Of a stretch of 64,000 bases of DNA, positions 1-9,356 are shown one piece after another. The stretch is taken from the NCBI RefSeq assembly GCF_000426725.1, contig NZ_AUFX01000003.1:186001-250000 (forward strand), in the 5' to 3' direction. Position 1 is the stretch's first letter. The number at the start of each line of letters is the position of its first letter. The notes under the pieces are model-generated. The model had not been told where the DNA came from and searched no databases. It was given only the letters and a program-made list of their open reading frames with translations. A program made the translations under genes and the position numbers. Source of the DNA: Sporocytophaga myxococcoides DSM 11118 (GTDB taxonomy: Bacteria; Bacteroidota; Bacteroidia; Cytophagales; Cytophagaceae).

Positions 1-1334
1 AGTGCACCAAGACCAAGTTTTTTGTACAAAGCTTGAAGATCTTCCTCACTGAACCCTTCTATTTTACCCAACTCTTTGGTTCTAGCCTCTGCAGTTTCCA
101 ACATCTCTTTTACCAGATCATCTGCATCTACGACTGTTCCTTCTCTTGATTTCATCTTGCCACTTGGCAGATCTACCATTCCGTAAGAAAGATGATACAC
201 CCCATCAGCATAAGTTTTACCAAGCTTCTTCAAGATAAGCTTCAATACATTGAAATGATAATCCTGTTCATTTCCTACTACGTAGACAGATTTCTCAGCA
301 TTGTATTCCTGGAATTTAAGGTCTGCAGTTCCTAAATCCTGAGTTATATAGACAGATGTCCCATCTCCTCTTAACAAGAGCTTCTGGTCCAGTCCATCAG
401 AAGTTAGGTCAACCCATACAGAGCCATCAGGCTTTTTAAAGAATACCTGTTTTGCAAGGCCTTCTTCCACTATGTTTTTCCCTAAAAGGTAGGTATTCGA
501 TTCATAATAAAATTTATCAAAAGTAACACCTATCGTTTTGTATGTTGCATTGAAGCCATCATACACCCAACCATTCATTTTTTCCCATAGAGCAACGACT
601 TCTTTATCTCCTTCTTCCCATTTTAATAAAAGCTCCTGTGCTTGTTTCATTAAAGGAGCCTGCTTCTTTGCCTCTTCTTCTTCTACTCCCAGACCTTTAA
701 GCCCATCTATTTCCTTCTTATATTCTTTGTCAAAAAGCACGTAATACTTGCCTGCAAGGTGATCACCTTTTAATCCAGAAGTTTGAGGAGTTTCTCCATT
801 TCCCCACATCTGATAAGCCAACATGGATTTACAAATGTGAATTCCTCTGTCATTAATAAGGTTAGCTTTTACTACATCATATCCGCTGGCTTTAAGTATT
901 TCAGAGACAGAATAACCAAGGAAATTATTTCTTAAGTGGCCGAGGTGAAGAGGCTTATTTGTATTTGGACTTGAATACTCTACCATTACCCTTTTACCAT
1001 TAGAAGGTAAAACGGCAAAGTCTTCACTTAGAACGCTATTAGAAAAGATTGAAAGCCAGGTTTTATCAGAAATGACAAGATTTAAAAATCCTTTTACAAC
1101 ATTGAAATCAGAAACTTCCTCCAGATTATCCTTTAAAAATTTACCAATTGCCTCGCCTATTTGCTCCGGAGATTTCTTGGTTTTGGAAGTATATGGAAAA
1201 GTTACAAAAGTTAAAGCACCTTCAAATTCTTTCTTGGTCGGTTGCAATTGAATTGATTCTGCCTGATCTTCCAGGCTGAACTGACTTTTCAAAGCTTCTG
1301 ATATTCCTGATTTTATCTTTTTTTCTAAATTCAT
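1..1334 (-). CDS. argS: arginyl-tRNA synthetase (3' part cut by window edge)
   Basis: Class I aminoacyl-tRNA synthetase that charges tRNA-Arg with arginine in the cytosol. About 444 residues are in the window; the C-terminal part, including the anticodon-binding domain, lies beyond position 1. The N-terminal domain is followed by the class I signature PNTNKPLHLGHLRNN (HIGH-type HLGH). The KMSKS-like loop is GKMKSREG, as usual for ArgRS, which often lacks the second lysine. The start is the ATG at 1334, reading MNLEKKIKSGISEAL. It is divergent from the arginine decarboxylase gene across about 140 bases. The identification is secure. Confidence 0.95.
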   Translation of the reverse strand, partial: MNLEKKIKSGISEALKSQFSLEDQAESIQLQPTKKEFEGALTFVTFPYTSKTKKSPEQIGEAIGKFLKDNLEEVSDFNVVKGFLNLVISDKTWLSIFSNSVLSEDFAVLPSNGKRVMVEYSSPNTNKPLHLGHLRNNFLGYSVSEILKASGYDVVKANLINDRGIHICKSMLAYQMWGNGETPQTSGLKGDHLAGKYYVLFDKEYKKEIDGLKGLGVEEEEAKKQAPLMKQAQELLLKWEEGDKEVVALWEKMNGWVYDGFNATYKTIGVTFDKFYYESNTYLLGKNIVEEGLAKQVFFKKPDGSVWVDLTSDGLDQKLLLRGDGTSVYITQDLGTADLKFQEYNAEKSVYVVGNEQDYHFNVLKLILKKLGKTYADGVYHLSYGMVDLPSGKMKSREGTVVDADDLVKEMLETAEARTKELGKIEGFSEEDLQALYKKLGLGA

Positions 1335-1472
1335 TTTAAAGTTATTTTTCAGCCATTGGACGAATTCCGTATTAAGTTTTATTTGTTTGCTTCAATGGCG
1401 TTGCAAAGATTGTAATTTTATAGCAATATTGCACAAATTTTAAACAGCACTATCCGCAATTAAGAACAAATA

Positions 1473-2867
1473 ATGGACAGATACATTGACCTGATTGAAC
1501 AGACATTTTATTTTCCTACAGAAGAGTTTAAAGTAGTTGACAATGATTTGCATTTCAATGAAGTACCTTTAATGGACATAGTAAACAAATATGGTACTCC
1601 TTTAAAATTAACCTTTCTGCCGAAAATCAGCAGTCAGATTCAGAAGGCCAAAAAATTCTTCAATGAAGCAATTGCAAACAATAACTATCAGGGCAATTAT
1701 GTATACTGTTATTGCACCAAATCTTCACACTTCCAGTTTGTTCTTGAAGAAGCTCTGAGAAATGATATCCATATTGAGACCTCAAGTGCTTATGATATTC
1801 CTATTGTAAAGATTCTACATAAAAAAGGCAAAATCAGCAAAGATACTTTTGTAATCTGTAATGGTTATAAAAGACCTGAATACACGCAATATATCAGTGA
1901 TCTGATAAATGAAGGTTTCAAAAACTGTATTCCGATTCTGGATAACCTTGATGAGATCAATGCCTATGATGAACAGGTAACCAATCCATGTTTTGTAGGT
2001 ATGAGATTAGCGGCTGATGAGGAGCCTAAATTTGAATTCTATACAAGCAGATTGGGCATCAGATACAATGATGTATTACCTCTGTATGAATCTAAAATAA
2101 AAGATAATCCGAAGTTTAAGCTTAAGATGCTTCATTTCTTTATCAATACAGGAATGAAGGATACTACATATTACTGGAGTGAATTAAGCAGATTCGTTCA
2201 CAAATACTGTGAATTGAGAAAAGTTTGTCCAGACCTTGATTCCATTGATATCGGTGGTGGCTGGCCAATTAAAACTTCCGTTCACTTTGATTATGACTAT
2301 GGATACATGGCCGATCAGATTGTGAAAACTATCAAAAGAATCTGCACTGAGAATCAGGTGCCGGTTCCGAATATCTTTACTGAATTTGGAAGCTTTACTG
2401 TGGGGGAAAGCGGTGCCGTGCTTTATTCAGTGCTTGGAAGCAAACTTCAGAATGATAAAGAAGAGTGGTATATGATCGACAGTTCATTTATCACTACACT
2501 GCCAGACGTATGGGGTTTGAATCAAAAGTTTATATTACTAGCTGTAAATAACTGGAACAAAGAATACGACAAAGTGAAAATTGGTGGTATTACTTGTGAT
2601 AGTATGGATTATTATAATTCGGAAGCTCACCTGAACATGGTATTCCTACCAAAGCTACAAGAACAGAATAAGCAGATAATAGGATTTTTCCATACAGGTG
2701 CTTATCAGGAATCACTAGGAGGATATGGCGGAATTCAGCATTGCCTTGTGCCTGCGCCAAAACATGTGCTTATTCAGAAAGATGAAAACGGCAATTTTAC
2801 AGATACCTTATTTGCTCCTGAACAAGATAAAAATGTAATGCTGAAGATTCTCGGATACGAGAGTTAA
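1473..2867 (+). CDS. speA: arginine decarboxylase, PLP fold type III
   Basis: 464 residues, the usual length of the short Bacteroidota arginine decarboxylase, which converts arginine to agmatine for polyamine synthesis. The PLP-binding lysine is Lys83 in YCYCTKSSHF, the phosphate-binding glycine loop is DIGGGWPIK, and the second active-site loop is ITCDSMD near the C terminus, all typical of alanine-racemase-fold decarboxylases. No signal peptide is seen. It sits divergently beside argS, a tidy arginine-related pair. Substrate choice between arginine and another basic amino acid cannot be settled by eye; arginine is inferred from overall resemblance to annotated Bacteroidota SpeA proteins. 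Confidence 0.85.
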   Translation: MDRYIDLIEQTFYFPTEEFKVVDNDLHFNEVPLMDIVNKYGTPLKLTFLPKISSQIQKAKKFFNEAIANNNYQGNYVYCYCTKSSHFQFVLEEALRNDIHIETSSAYDIPIVKILHKKGKISKDTFVICNGYKRPEYTQYISDLINEGFKNCIPILDNLDEINAYDEQVTNPCFVGMRLAADEEPKFEFYTSRLGIRYNDVLPLYESKIKDNPKFKLKMLHFFINTGMKDTTYYWSELSRFVHKYCELRKVCPDLDSIDIGGGWPIKTSVHFDYDYGYMADQIVKTIKRICTENQVPVPNIFTEFGSFTVGESGAVLYSVLGSKLQNDKEEWYMIDSSFITTLPDVWGLNQKFILLAVNNWNKEYDKVKIGGITCDSMDYYNSEAHLNMVFLPKLQEQNKQIIGFFHTGAYQESLGGYGGIQHCLVPAPKHVLIQKDENGNFTDTLFAPEQDKNVMLKILGYES

Positions 2868-2930
2868 ACAATCCCTGAAGGAATCTGGTTAGATTAATAA
2901 TTATGGTTAGGCTAAAAAACTTGTTGGATT

Positions 2931-3071
2931 ATGAGAAAAATACCATACTTATTCTTTGTTGCAGTTCTTTTATTATCTGCTTGCAGAAAAGAAGAAACAT
3001 GCGCTACGTATTCAAAAGATACGAAAGTTAAAAAAACGAAGCAATTTACTTCAGATGAAGCTTCTATCTAA
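2931..3071 (+). CDS. 46-residue lipoprotein
   Basis: A very short gene starting at ATG 2931 and ending TAA 3071, reading MRKIPYLFFVAVLLLSACRK and then a lysine-rich tail ending DEASI. The lipobox LLSAC makes it a likely lipoprotein with a mature part of only 29 residues, which contains one further cysteine. It follows the arginine decarboxylase by 63 bases on the same strand and is followed at once by a strong terminator, which supports it as a real last gene of the unit. I recognise no family. Confidence 0.6.
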   Translation: MRKIPYLFFVAVLLLSACRKEETCATYSKDTKVKKTKQFTSDEASI

Positions 3072-3074
3072 AGT

Positions 3075-3110
3075 AAAAGAGCCGTTCCTGCCAGGGACGG
3101 CTCTTTTTTA
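3075..3110 (+). terminator. rho-independent terminator
   Basis: A 13-bp stem (AGAGCCGTTCCTG, 3078-3090, paired with 3092-3104, one wobble pair) is followed by a run of T. A short A run precedes the stem, so it may also act weakly on the converging minus-strand operon. It closes the speA-lipoprotein unit. Confidence 0.85.
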
Positions 3111-3178
3111 TTCTTTTAAATCTTCATCTTAAAGTCTCCTCAACTTCTTCATAAGATTTCTAGTACAGCATTGCTATA

Positions 3179-3979
3179 TCAAGCTCTTTTACTTGATAAG
3201 ACATAATCTGAAGATTGAATTAAGAAGGTTTCAAGTACACCATTAAACTCTTCTGGATGTTCCATCATAGGCACATGACCACATTGATCTATGACGTGTA
3301 ATGTTACATCACCTGGTATCAGTTTTTGAAATCTATGAGCAATATGTATAGGTGTTACTTTATCTTGTTTTCCCCAAATCAGAAGTACAGGTACATTTAT
3401 TTTGTCAAGTACTGACGCAACATTGTTAGTATTAGCAGAGCGGGCCATTTTAATTACTTTAATGGTTTTCCTGACATTATTAACGACCTCGTATACTTCG
3501 TCAACTAACTGAGGGGTAGCTACTCTTTCGTTGTGAAATATATTTCTGACTTTTTCTTCCACATACTGATAAGATCCTCTCTTCGGATATGTAACACCAA
3601 GGCTATTTTCATGTAAACCTGAACTTCCGGCAAGTACAAGTCTTTCTACTTTATCAGGATGGTTAACAGTATATAGTATAGCGAGATGGCCGCCAAGAGA
3701 GTTTCCCACTAATGTTACTTTTTCCAGATTCAAGGATTGAATAAAGCTATCAAGGTAGTCAACTAATCCATCGAGACCTTCTTTTGGTAACGATTTTTCA
3801 TATACTGGCAATTCTGGAATTATGACTCTGTATTTTTGAGAAAAATACTTTATCGTTTCATGCCAGTTGCTCAACCTTCCGAACAAACCGTGAAGTAGCA
3901 AAATCGGCTCTCCTGAGCCTGCTTCAGTGAAATGAAATAAGCTGGGCTTTCCAGATTTATTTTCTTTGAATAGTCTCAT
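3179..3979 (-). CDS. alpha/beta hydrolase in a SAM-riboswitch operon
   Basis: 266 residues with a complete alpha/beta-hydrolase catalytic set: oxyanion region LLHGLFG, nucleophile elbow GNSLGG with Ser94, Asp206 in IWGKQDKVTP and His235 in DQCGHVPMMEH. There is no signal peptide, so it acts in the cytosol. It starts two bases after the degenerate sulfhydrylase-like gene and shares its SAM-I riboswitch. Homoserine O-acetyltransferase (MetX) is also an alpha/beta-fold enzyme, but this protein is shorter than MetX and looks closer to the MhpC/epoxide-hydrolase type. Its role in methionine metabolism is therefore inferred from context only. Confidence 0.8.
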   Translation of the reverse strand: MRLFKENKSGKPSLFHFTEAGSGEPILLLHGLFGRLSNWHETIKYFSQKYRVIIPELPVYEKSLPKEGLDGLVDYLDSFIQSLNLEKVTLVGNSLGGHLAILYTVNHPDKVERLVLAGSSGLHENSLGVTYPKRGSYQYVEEKVRNIFHNERVATPQLVDEVYEVVNNVRKTIKVIKMARSANTNNVASVLDKINVPVLLIWGKQDKVTPIHIAHRFQKLIPGDVTLHVIDQCGHVPMMEHPEEFNGVLETFLIQSSDYVLSSKRA

Positions 3980-3981
3980 AA

Positions 3982-5163
3982 TCAGACTTGATTGGTTAGT
4001 TTTTCTTTTATCAATGCGATGGGCACTCCAAAGCTTAAAAACTTTTGCAATGCTTGTTCGAGTTCTAGTTGTCTTGACAAATACAGTCTATAGTTTACTT
4101 CATTGTTTAGCTGAGTAAATACTTGCTGAAAGTATTCCAGAACTACTTGAAGATTATTAACCTTAATCTCGATTATAAACTCTCTGTTCGTAGTATTCAC
4201 GTCAATAATCAGTCCTTCAGGCTTACCAGCGACAAAGAATCCCTTTAGTAAACCAAAGCTGAATTTATCATCCCATAAATTGAATTTAAGCCTGTTTCCA
4301 AATCCACCTTTAGAAAACCTTTCGGCATTCAGATTAGATATTGAAGACTTAAGTCCAGGATAACTCACTTCCATCACTGTTTCCAGTTGATTAAGCCATT
4401 TTGCAAGTTGAAAAGCAACAGAAGAATATTCTTTATATTTCTTCTCTTCTATATTGAGCTGGTTTTCTATAAGCTCGCCAGTTATGTCAGTTATAAGGAA
4501 TTCAGGAGCAATGTTTTTTTCACGTTGCTCTTTAAGCTCTTCCAGCAACGATTTTTGAATAAGCATTTGAAATAGATCTTTTTTTTGCCAGCTATTCAAG
4601 CCTTGTACCACAAAAGCTCCAATAGCTGTATTGTTAAACGCACTATAATTTTGAACCGAAGTGATAACAAAGTCAGCTCCTATTTCAAGAGGATTGAATA
4701 TCTTTCCCAAACCGCCTGCTGAATTGTCAATGATAACAGGAATCAAAGATTGATGAGCCTGTTCAATAATGTGTGAAAGATCTTCTACAGCCAATGTCAA
4801 ACTGTCGATTGTTTGCAAATAGATCACACCGATATTATTTAATGCGATAATATCTTTAAGATTAGTATCAGAATAATCTTTGGCAAAGAACAATTTGATT
4901 CCATTTCGTTTGAAAGCTTCAATTTCCCATACACCAAGATGGAATGTCAGGATATTTTTTCTTTCTCCGACTATGTTTTTTATGAGTGTATATCGTGCAG
5001 AACGAATTGATTTAAATGCTAAAGCCTCAATACCTGATTCAGAAATAGCAACTTTCTTTTCTATTTTTCTCAAAGTATCCCAGGTTGTATTAAAATGTAA
5101 ACTATCTTCTGCAGCATCATTGAGATGGCTGTGTGTTATTTTATCTATTTGGATGGATTTCAT
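3982..5163 (-). CDS. degenerate O-acetylhomoserine sulfhydrylase-like protein lacking the PLP lysine
   Basis: 393 residues that align along most of the Cys/Met-metabolism PLP family: SGIEAL matches the SGMAAI region, VIIDNS (Asp146) matches the VDNT pyridine-nitrogen site, and IGADFVITSVQNY matches the GADIVVHSATKY site. At that site the Schiff-base lysine is replaced by Asn172. The Tyr-x-Arg phosphate site and the GGTY tyrosine also look lost (LHFNTTWDT and LGVWEI instead). The C-terminal part still resembles the family. It should not be an ordinary PLP enzyme. The reading frame is intact and riboswitch-controlled, so a regulatory, scaffolding or new catalytic role is possible. The family assignment is by eye. 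Confidence 0.75.
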   Translation of the reverse strand: MKSIQIDKITHSHLNDAAEDSLHFNTTWDTLRKIEKKVAISESGIEALAFKSIRSARYTLIKNIVGERKNILTFHLGVWEIEAFKRNGIKLFFAKDYSDTNLKDIIALNNIGVIYLQTIDSLTLAVEDLSHIIEQAHQSLIPVIIDNSAGGLGKIFNPLEIGADFVITSVQNYSAFNNTAIGAFVVQGLNSWQKKDLFQMLIQKSLLEELKEQREKNIAPEFLITDITGELIENQLNIEEKKYKEYSSVAFQLAKWLNQLETVMEVSYPGLKSSISNLNAERFSKGGFGNRLKFNLWDDKFSFGLLKGFFVAGKPEGLIIDVNTTNREFIIEIKVNNLQVVLEYFQQVFTQLNNEVNYRLYLSRQLELEQALQKFLSFGVPIALIKEKLTNQV

Positions 5164-5275
5164 AGCTTTTGTGAATTACAGGATTAAAATTTGGTTGAAA
5201 ATTAGGATTGCAAACCGTTATGGTTTATCAAAACTTATTTGAGGTGATTCTACATCGTTTGTTCATCATCGTAAT

Positions 5276-5372
5276 ATTTATAGTTCCCTTATTGGGCAGG
5301 AATTAGCACCTTGAAATGAAACAGGTTGCTATAGGTTCATTGAGCCTGCTCTCTTCCCTATTCTTTATAAAT
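5276..5372 (-). promoter_or_regulatory. SAM-I (S-box) riboswitch
   Basis: Read on the minus strand, the leader holds the S-box hallmarks in order: P1 arm ATTTATA, AAGA junction, P2 stem ATAGG/CCTAT, loop CAGG able to pair with CCTG just after GCAA, the signature GGTGCTAATTCCTGC, a small P4 hairpin CCC-AATAA-GGG, then the matching P1 arm TATAAAT. It ends 113 bases before the start of the sulfhydrylase-like gene. I see no convincing intrinsic terminator in those 113 bases, so the mode of control is open. S-adenosylmethionine sensing places the operon in methionine/sulfur metabolism. Confidence 0.93.
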
Positions 5373-5651
5373 TAAATGCAGTAACCGCATGTAATTCTAT
5401 ACAAAGGTATTTTGAAATTCCTAAAATACAATAACTCTATAGGAAAAGTAGGGTTTATGTTTGAGGTTTATGAAAAGAATACCACCTGAATAAGTATAAT
5501 ATATTGAAAATTAAAGCTTAGTAAGAAAGAAATGATTGTCCATCATTATGGGCCATAAAGTAAATTATAAGAGCTAATCAGGATAAAAAGTCTAACCACA
5601 TAAGATGCACACAACAACAGATTATTAATCTTAATACAACATAGATCCTAT
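5373..5651. other. intergenic, nothing recognised
   Basis: About 280 AT-rich bases between the riboswitch and the end of the next minus-strand gene. They must contain the riboswitch operon promoter, but no box is clear enough to call. No open frame or repeat stands out. Confidence 0.4.
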
Positions 5652-6278
5652 TTATTCTTGTTGAATCCAGTTATATTCATCATGATCCCAATAGATTATC
5701 CCTCCTCCGCAGGATTCAGAGGCATGAATATAAATACCATCTGCAGGCAGGGTTGTTTTTAATGAATCAGGAACATCTTCTAACATGATCTCTCCTGTTT
5801 CTTCATCAATATTGCTGCACGACTTTGTTCCTTTATTTACCTTTTGAAACACCCCAACCCAATTAAAATCATCAAATTTCTGAGATAGAACTTCCTGACC
5901 TGCACCTAGTAAATAATGTTCTTTCGATGCTCCATGCTTAATCAAAAGACCTACTTTATTAGTTTTCTTATCTTGCAATAAAATAGCCGTATCCCCAATA
6001 TCATCCAAATTAAAATACCCGGTTATCATGTAGGGATTATGATTAGTTGAAATATCATACTGCTCGTCAAGTCCTAAACTACTGATATATGACGTTAAAA
6101 TACTATCATTAAACATTGGAGACTGAACATTAGGAAGGTCTTCTTGAATCCGCTTTTCAACTTTGGGAGTACTATCCTGAATTGCAAGCATATCAGTAAC
6201 AACTGTGATTTCAGTATTCTTTTGTGCACATGAAACCGCAATAATTGCCAAAACAAAAAAGTACAAGTCAGCTTTCAT
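5652..6278 (-). CDS. lipoprotein of unknown function
   Basis: Starting at the ATG at 6278 the protein has 208 residues and opens MKADLYFFVLAIIAVSCAQK, a lipoprotein signal with lipobox AVSC. The open frame extends 37 codons further upstream, but that extension would bury the signal sequence, so the internal start is preferred. The mature protein is acidic, has no transmembrane segment, and contains paired cysteines (SCSN; ESCGGG) late in the chain. It lies divergent to the sigma-factor gene across about 300 bases. I do not recognise a family. Confidence 0.75.
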   Translation of the reverse strand: MKADLYFFVLAIIAVSCAQKNTEITVVTDMLAIQDSTPKVEKRIQEDLPNVQSPMFNDSILTSYISSLGLDEQYDISTNHNPYMITGYFNLDDIGDTAILLQDKKTNKVGLLIKHGASKEHYLLGAGQEVLSQKFDDFNWVGVFQKVNKGTKSCSNIDEETGEIMLEDVPDSLKTTLPADGIYIHASESCGGGIIYWDHDEYNWIQQE

Positions 6279-6574
6279 AACTTCAATAGGTTGATGCAAT
6301 AGTCTAAGATAGAATCTAGACCAAATTAGGTTGAATTCAAGATATGAATATTCTTTCAATAATTCACTTTTAAACAAACATCTGACCATTCCAAATGGCT
6401 TACAAACATCATAGACAAGGATTTTTTTAATTCATTAATCATATTTTTATAGCTGTGAATACTAAGTAATTACTGTTCATTAATATGAAAATAAATGCAA
6501 TTTTAATTTATAAACAGACAAATATTTTTTAACACATGGTTACATATTTTTTCCAATTCCGTATAAGGAAAATT

Positions 6575-7186
6575 ATGACGGATCTTGAGTTAATTGATAA
6601 AATTCGTAATGGCGAAAAGAAACTCTTTGGAATTATTATTCAAAAATATAATCTAAGGCTTTTCCGAATTACAAGGTCAGTTACAAGGCATGACGCAGAC
6701 GTAGATGATATTCTTAAAGAGACTTTTCTTAAAGCATTTTTAAGGCTTTCTCAATTTAAAGGAGATATTGAGTTTTCTGTCTGGCTTACAAGGATTTTGT
6801 TAAATATTATTTCTATCAGGCTTAATAAATCGAGTTGGTTTAGCAAGGATTTCTTCAATGCCTTTAAGAAACGAAGTATTCCTGATTTAGGAGTATCCAA
6901 TATAGGCTTTAAAGAAATACTGGAAAAAGCTGTTGATGGTTTGCCCAGAACCCTGAGATCCGTTTATGTGATGGTTGAAGTTGAAAGTGCTAATATACAA
7001 GATGTTGCTTTATCACTGGAAATACCTGAAGAGGAAGTCAACGACAGATTAATCAGGGCTAAAGCATTTCTGAATGATAACCTATGCATTGACAGTCTGA
7101 ACCTACCAGATTTATTTATCTTTCCGACTGATCGTAGTGAAGTTGTTTATTGTGAAGTAATGGAAATGCTTGATATGATCAGGTAA
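6575..7186 (+). CDS. ECF-type RNA polymerase sigma factor
   Basis: 203 residues from ATG 6575, which has AAGGA a few bases upstream; an upstream in-frame ATG at 6536 adds 13 unlikely residues. Region 2 covers LIDKIRNGEKKLFGIIIQKY to VWLTRILLNIISIRL. Region 4 is GLPRTLRSVYVMVEV followed by IQDVALSLEIPEEEVNDRLIRAKAFL, a normal helix-turn-helix. The core -10-melting region is somewhat atypical (DADVDDILKETFLKAF where DxxQExFl is common). No anti-sigma gene lies next to it, so how it is held inactive is not visible. Regulon unknown. Confidence 0.85.
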   Translation: MTDLELIDKIRNGEKKLFGIIIQKYNLRLFRITRSVTRHDADVDDILKETFLKAFLRLSQFKGDIEFSVWLTRILLNIISIRLNKSSWFSKDFFNAFKKRSIPDLGVSNIGFKEILEKAVDGLPRTLRSVYVMVEVESANIQDVALSLEIPEEEVNDRLIRAKAFLNDNLCIDSLNLPDLFIFPTDRSEVVYCEVMEMLDMIR

Positions 7187-7325
7187 AATTTCTTCATAAA
7201 AATTTTACCAACCTATATATAACTTGAACCCAATATAAAACTATTGATAGTCAATCTTGATCATGGGTGAAATTCAATTATGGTCACAAAGTATCATTGA
7301 TTAAATTTTCTATAATAAACACAAA

Positions 7326-7352
7326 GGGCTTACCCGCATTACCGGATAAGCA
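7326..7352 (-). terminator. possible terminator of the DUF3857 operon
   Basis: A 9-bp stem with one mismatch (GCTTACCCG at 7328 against CGGATAAGC ending 7351) lies about 25 bases beyond the stop of the last gene of the minus-strand block. The following T-rich stretch is interrupted, so the call is tentative. Confidence 0.5.
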
Positions 7353-7376
7353 CTTTAAATTATTTATTAAGATATC

Positions 7377-9347
7377 TTATTCTTTTTCAAGAACCAGGGT
7401 AATCTTATTAAAATCTGCTGCTGCATTGATTACTTTTCTGAATTGCTCAAATATCTCGATTGGATAGTTAAGCTTTTTGTAATACTCTTCCACGTCGATT
7501 GTAACAATTCGTCCTTCCTGTTTGTATGTAGAAGTAAAGCCCATAGAATTTTCATTTCCGTCTTTGAAAACAATGTTCTTATTAAGGTCTTTCAGGTTCG
7601 GAATTTTATATCCCTGTGGAATCTCGAATTTAATCTTTCTTACGTATTCATTCGGATAATCAAGAGAGATCTCTGTATTTCTTTTCTTTTCCTGATACAG
7701 TTCATTCTGTGGCCCAATGATTTCGCCAATCTTCAGAAGGTACTTACCTCCTGCCTTTTCAATCAGTTCATCACTTTTTAAAGTACCTGTAATAAGCATT
7801 GGCTGAATATACGGAGATATGTTTTTGTCTACATTTTTTACTGTAACATTGCTAACATGTCCGTCTTTAGCCTGGCTTTTTAGAATCTCATCAAACAGCT
7901 CTTTACGCTTGTCTTCAGGAATCAAATCATAATATGGCTGAATAAACATTGCTTTATAACCTTTAAAGCTTCTCTCTATTGAGATTGTTGAATTGTCATT
8001 TTCAAGATCAACAGCCAGATTGATAATGAGGTTATCATGATTCAACTTATAATCAACAGAAGGTATCATCTTGATTTCACTAAGTCCTGTTGTAAAATCA
8101 CCAACCGTAAGAGGCTTGATAACCATAGCATAATTGCCCAGGAAATATGAAGGAATCATTGGATAACGGAATTCAAACTGCACAGGAGACATATACTTGT
8201 CAAGCTTATCAAAGTAGATCAGCTGTTCATCAAGGTAATCCCATGATTCAAACTTAGGATCAAATCGTTCGCTTGTCTTATCATTAGAAAGCGCCAATCT
8301 GTGGCTTACTTCGGCTCTTTCGAAGAGTTTAATAAACAACCTCGTCATTCCGAATTTGGAACCGAATTTATTTTTTAATATAAAATCAATCTGAGAACTT
8401 TCACTTCCTCCATTTTGATTTACAATAAAATTACTTTTGATGTGATTTTCTATAAGCTTTATCTTATCCTCTTCCGAAGCAGATTTATCAAGCTTAATTT
8501 TCTTTAAAAGTCCGTCTACCTGTTTGTCAATTTTAGAATCTGTAACATGAGTGTTGGCATATATACTTTTAGCTGCTTCCGCAAATGTTACGATTTTTGT
8601 TTTACCAGTGCTCGTGTTATTTGCGATCTTATATTCAAGACGCATTACATTCGCCCAATAGTCACTGTATTCTTCCTTAGGTAAAGCATTAGTTTTATTC
8701 ACCTTCAGAGATATGTGTCTTTTCTTTTCAATAACAGTGTCTTTAACCTGTGCATTGCCATTGTAAACTTTAGTATCATAGGTTAAAAACTCCGGTACAA
8801 TTAGTTCAAAAGAGTAATTGTAGCTTGGGTTTTGAAATTGAATATATCTTCTTCCAGAGTTAGCGGGATATTTTTTGAGCTTATAAATGTATTCTATTTC
8901 ACTTCCCACTTCCACACCTTCCACAGCGAAAACTTTGAAGGCTCCTTTGTTCTCCAGGTTTTCGACTTCTTTCATGTGACTTTTATCCGTAAGAATAATT
9001 TTCCCGTCTTTACTAATTGACCTGACTTTGATGTCAACAATATCCATCACATTCGCCAATGATATTGAAAGTTTATTGTATTGTTCAATTCCAGACTCAT
9101 TGTTAACAGCTACAATAAGGTGATGAACGGAATAAATGTAAGGCTCATTTTTCTCATTATAGGAGATCTCTTCAGAAGCATGGTTTTTAAAGATAACACA
9201 AGACTCTTTCTGATCATCAGCATTTACCTTAAACCTGGCCCTCTTTTCTTCCCAATCATAACTGTCAGTTTCGGGCTTTTGTGCAAATAGTGTTATTGCA
9301 TTACAAAAAATAGCTAAAAAGATAACTTTTTTAAAAAGCTTATTCAT
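7377..9347 (-). CDS. secreted DUF3857 protein with degenerate transglutaminase-like domain
   Basis: 656 residues starting with a signal peptide (MNKLFKKVIFLAIFCNAITLFAQ). The N-terminal half resembles DUF3857 (YSVHHLIVAVNNESGIEQYN, then VEVGSEIEYIY). The middle has the transglutaminase-like layout, but where the neighbouring paralogue has YGDCKDMAN this one has FGSKFGMTRLF, so the catalytic cysteine is gone. The C-terminal part is a beta-rich domain like DUF3858. It starts nine bases after the paralogue at 9357-11288 and is surely co-transcribed with it. Likely periplasmic or outer-membrane associated. Function is unknown and probably non-enzymatic. Confidence 0.8.
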   Translation of the reverse strand: MNKLFKKVIFLAIFCNAITLFAQKPETDSYDWEEKRARFKVNADDQKESCVIFKNHASEEISYNEKNEPYIYSVHHLIVAVNNESGIEQYNKLSISLANVMDIVDIKVRSISKDGKIILTDKSHMKEVENLENKGAFKVFAVEGVEVGSEIEYIYKLKKYPANSGRRYIQFQNPSYNYSFELIVPEFLTYDTKVYNGNAQVKDTVIEKKRHISLKVNKTNALPKEEYSDYWANVMRLEYKIANNTSTGKTKIVTFAEAAKSIYANTHVTDSKIDKQVDGLLKKIKLDKSASEEDKIKLIENHIKSNFIVNQNGGSESSQIDFILKNKFGSKFGMTRLFIKLFERAEVSHRLALSNDKTSERFDPKFESWDYLDEQLIYFDKLDKYMSPVQFEFRYPMIPSYFLGNYAMVIKPLTVGDFTTGLSEIKMIPSVDYKLNHDNLIINLAVDLENDNSTISIERSFKGYKAMFIQPYYDLIPEDKRKELFDEILKSQAKDGHVSNVTVKNVDKNISPYIQPMLITGTLKSDELIEKAGGKYLLKIGEIIGPQNELYQEKKRNTEISLDYPNEYVRKIKFEIPQGYKIPNLKDLNKNIVFKDGNENSMGFTSTYKQEGRIVTIDVEEYYKKLNYPIEIFEQFRKVINAAADFNKITLVLEKE

Positions 9348-9356
9348 ATTGATGGT

